From an uncultured Kiloniellaceae bacterium (GTDB lineage: Bacteria > Pseudomonadota > Alphaproteobacteria > Kiloniellales > Kiloniellaceae), in assembly GCA_947500035.1 (NCBI GenBank), contig CANMQP010000013.1, positions 124,001 through 188,000 on the forward strand: a DNA stretch of 64,000 nucleotides, in the 5' to 3' direction. Both the position numbers and the translations under genes were made by a program. Within the stretch, counting starts at the first letter, position 1; every line of letters starts with the position of its first letter. Of this stretch, positions 62,976-64,000 are shown in pieces. The notes beneath the pieces are model-generated. The model ran no database searches. It was not told the origin of the DNA and worked only from the letters and a program-made list of their open reading frames with translations.

Positions 62976-63060
62976 CCCGGCGGAGCTAAACAGGTAGTGG
63001 GAGGGCGATTCACGTCCTTGATTGCTTCAATCAAGAACGATCGCGCTCCGCTCCGCCGGG
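62976..63060. repeat. Palindromic element, copy 2 (LivK-LivH spacer)
   Basis: A perfect 11-bp outer stem (CCCGGCGGAGC / GCTCCGCCGGG) encloses a perfect 8-bp inner stem (CTTGATTG / CAATCAAG). The core CGTCCTTGATT...AATCAAGAACG matches the core of the element at 35274-35331. It lies in the 238-bp gap between the binding-protein and permease genes. Confidence 0.7.
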
Positions 63061-63190
63061 CAGGGGCTCGGTATGAGCGAAAAGCCTGCTGTTATCCCCC
63101 GGATTCTTTTCGTTATGACATACAATTGTCACAGCTCTTCGTAAGTTTCAGCTCTGCGTGAAGTAAGGGCCTCAGCCTTAGCGAGATCAG

Positions 63191-64000
63191 ATGGATTTCT
63201 TCATCGTTCAAATTCTGACCGGCCTGTCGAACGCGGCGGCGTTGTTCCTGGTCGCCTCGGGACTCTCGATCATTTTCGGTGTCACCCGGGTGGTCAATTT
63301 TTCCCACGGCTCCTTTTACATGCTGGGCGCCTTCATCGCCTATTCGCTGATGACGGTGCTGCCGGGCTTCATCGGATTCTGGGCGAGCATTCTGCTGGCC
63401 GGCGTCGCGGTGGGAGTGATCGGCCTGATCGTCGAGTTGGGCGTGCTGCGGCCGATCTATAAGTCGCCGGAGCTCTTTCAGCTGGTGGCGACCTTCGGGG
63501 TCATTCTGGTGATCCAGGATCTCGCGCTGCTGATCTGGGGCCCGGACGATCTGATCGGCCAGCGGGCGCCGGGCTTCGAGGGCGTGGTGAAGATCGGCGA
63601 CCAGCTGCTGCCGAGCTACGACCTGGTGCTGATCTTCCTCTCCTTCCTGGTCCTGGGCGGCCTCTGGTTTCTCTTCAATAAAACCCGCGTCGGGATTCTG
63701 GTGCGGGCGGCGACGCAGGACCGGGAGATGGTCGGCGCGCTGGGCGTCAACCAGTCCTGGCTCTTCAGCGGTGTCTTCTTTCTGGGCTCGGCCCTGGCGG
63801 GCATCGGCGGCGCGGCGCAGCTGCCCAAGGGCGGCGCCGACCTGCTGATGGATTTCAACATCCTGGCTCCCGTTTTCGTGGTGGTGGTGATCGGCGGCAT
63901 GGGCTCCATCCCCGGCGCCTTCGTGGCCGCGCTTCTGATCTCCGAGCTCAACGTCTTCGGCGTCCAGTTCCTGCCGCAAAGCACGCTCGTCCTCATGTTC
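63191..64000 (+). CDS. Branched-chain amino acid-type ABC transporter permease (LivH-like), 3' partial
   Basis: This frame runs from the ATG at 63191 to the window edge without a stop (270 codons visible). It encodes a LivH-type permease with helices throughout. The first family motif is near SIIFGVTRVVNFSHGSFYML, the EAA-like loop near VRAATQDREMVGALGV, and VVVVIGGMGSIPGAFVAALL follows. It should continue about 20-40 residues beyond the window and be followed by livM/livG/livF-type genes. Confidence 0.92.
   Translation, partial: MDFFIVQILTGLSNAAALFLVASGLSIIFGVTRVVNFSHGSFYMLGAFIAYSLMTVLPGFIGFWASILLAGVAVGVIGLIVELGVLRPIYKSPELFQLVATFGVILVIQDLALLIWGPDDLIGQRAPGFEGVVKIGDQLLPSYDLVLIFLSFLVLGGLWFLFNKTRVGILVRAATQDREMVGALGVNQSWLFSGVFFLGSALAGIGGAAQLPKGGADLLMDFNILAPVFVVVVIGGMGSIPGAFVAALLISELNVFGVQFLPQSTLVLMF

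Noticed and set aside
63113-63979. Minus-strand frame of 288 codons at the right edge
   Set aside because: The plus strand from 63191 encodes a clear LivH permease that runs off the window; the minus frame is its Gln/Glu/Asp/His/Arg-rich mirror image.

Overview
The window is a continuous piece of a bacterial chromosome, GC-rich by eye (roughly 60%), almost certainly from an alphaproteobacterium and probably a Rhodospirillales-type one. This rests on gene content and synteny: an alphaproteobacterial-style heme A synthase, an argD-argF-hslO operon, a DUF1289 protein, ChrR/RskA-like anti-sigma pieces, single-chain pyruvate carboxylase and many small transport/catabolic operons. No rRNA, CRISPR array, prophage or intact insertion sequence was seen. 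One tRNA gene (Gly, anticodon CCC) is present.

Layout. 1-2.7 kb: 3' end of ctaA (heme A synthase), translationally coupled to a His-rich COG0523 metallochaperone, then greB. 2.7-13.5 kb: an amino-acid/amine utilisation region. It has an ornithine-cyclodeaminase-family enzyme, a PLP aminotransferase and a YheO/DauR-type regulator on the minus strand. On the plus strand are an IclR regulator, an FAD-dependent amine/amino-acid oxidoreductase and a taurine/sulfonate-type ABC importer, followed by an AraC regulator, a cupin and a LysE exporter. 13.6-21.3 kb: central metabolism (class I fumarase, pyruvate carboxylase) with a LysR regulator, a SnoaL-like protein and a PhzF-family protein. 21.6-29.7 kb: an unusual anti-sigma-like/cupin protein, small orphans, an MFS carrier, tRNA-Gly and a YnjBCD-type ABC importer. 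29.9-40.6 kb: an OmpA-type lipoprotein, apaG, folE, trkH, argE, an outer-membrane beta-barrel protein, a lipoprotein and the argD-argF-hslO operon. 40.7-52.3 kb: a TraB/GumN protein, two ABC-2 permeases and a signalling block. The signalling block contains two large paralogous membrane histidine kinases flanking recX, a TPR protein, a class III nucleotide cyclase with a polytopic His-rich membrane anchor and a [2Fe-2S] domain, and a DUF1289 protein.

52.9-64.0 kb (right edge, continuing outside) is the most interesting part. Six genes with overlapping stop/start codons encode a xanthine-dehydrogenase-family FAD subunit, a fused [2Fe-2S]/molybdopterin subunit, a 6-hydroxynicotinate-reductase homologue, a UPF0280 (ApbE-like) protein and two tandem DUF1185 paralogues. 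They are followed by a [2Fe-2S] ferredoxin, a Rieske ring-hydroxylating oxygenase, and the start of a branched-chain-amino-acid-type ABC importer. I read this as an uptake and ring-hydroxylation/ring-reduction pathway for an N-heteroaromatic compound of the nicotinate type, in which UPF0280 may flavinylate the reductase. The substrate and the roles of UPF0280 and DUF1185 are inference.

Non-coding features of note are two 64-bp palindromic elements nested with a third near 37.2 kb, two related palindromes at 35.3 and 63.0 kb, a 5 x 16-bp tandem repeat and a double palindrome (candidate operator) in front of the N-heterocycle cluster, and several hairpins and terminators.
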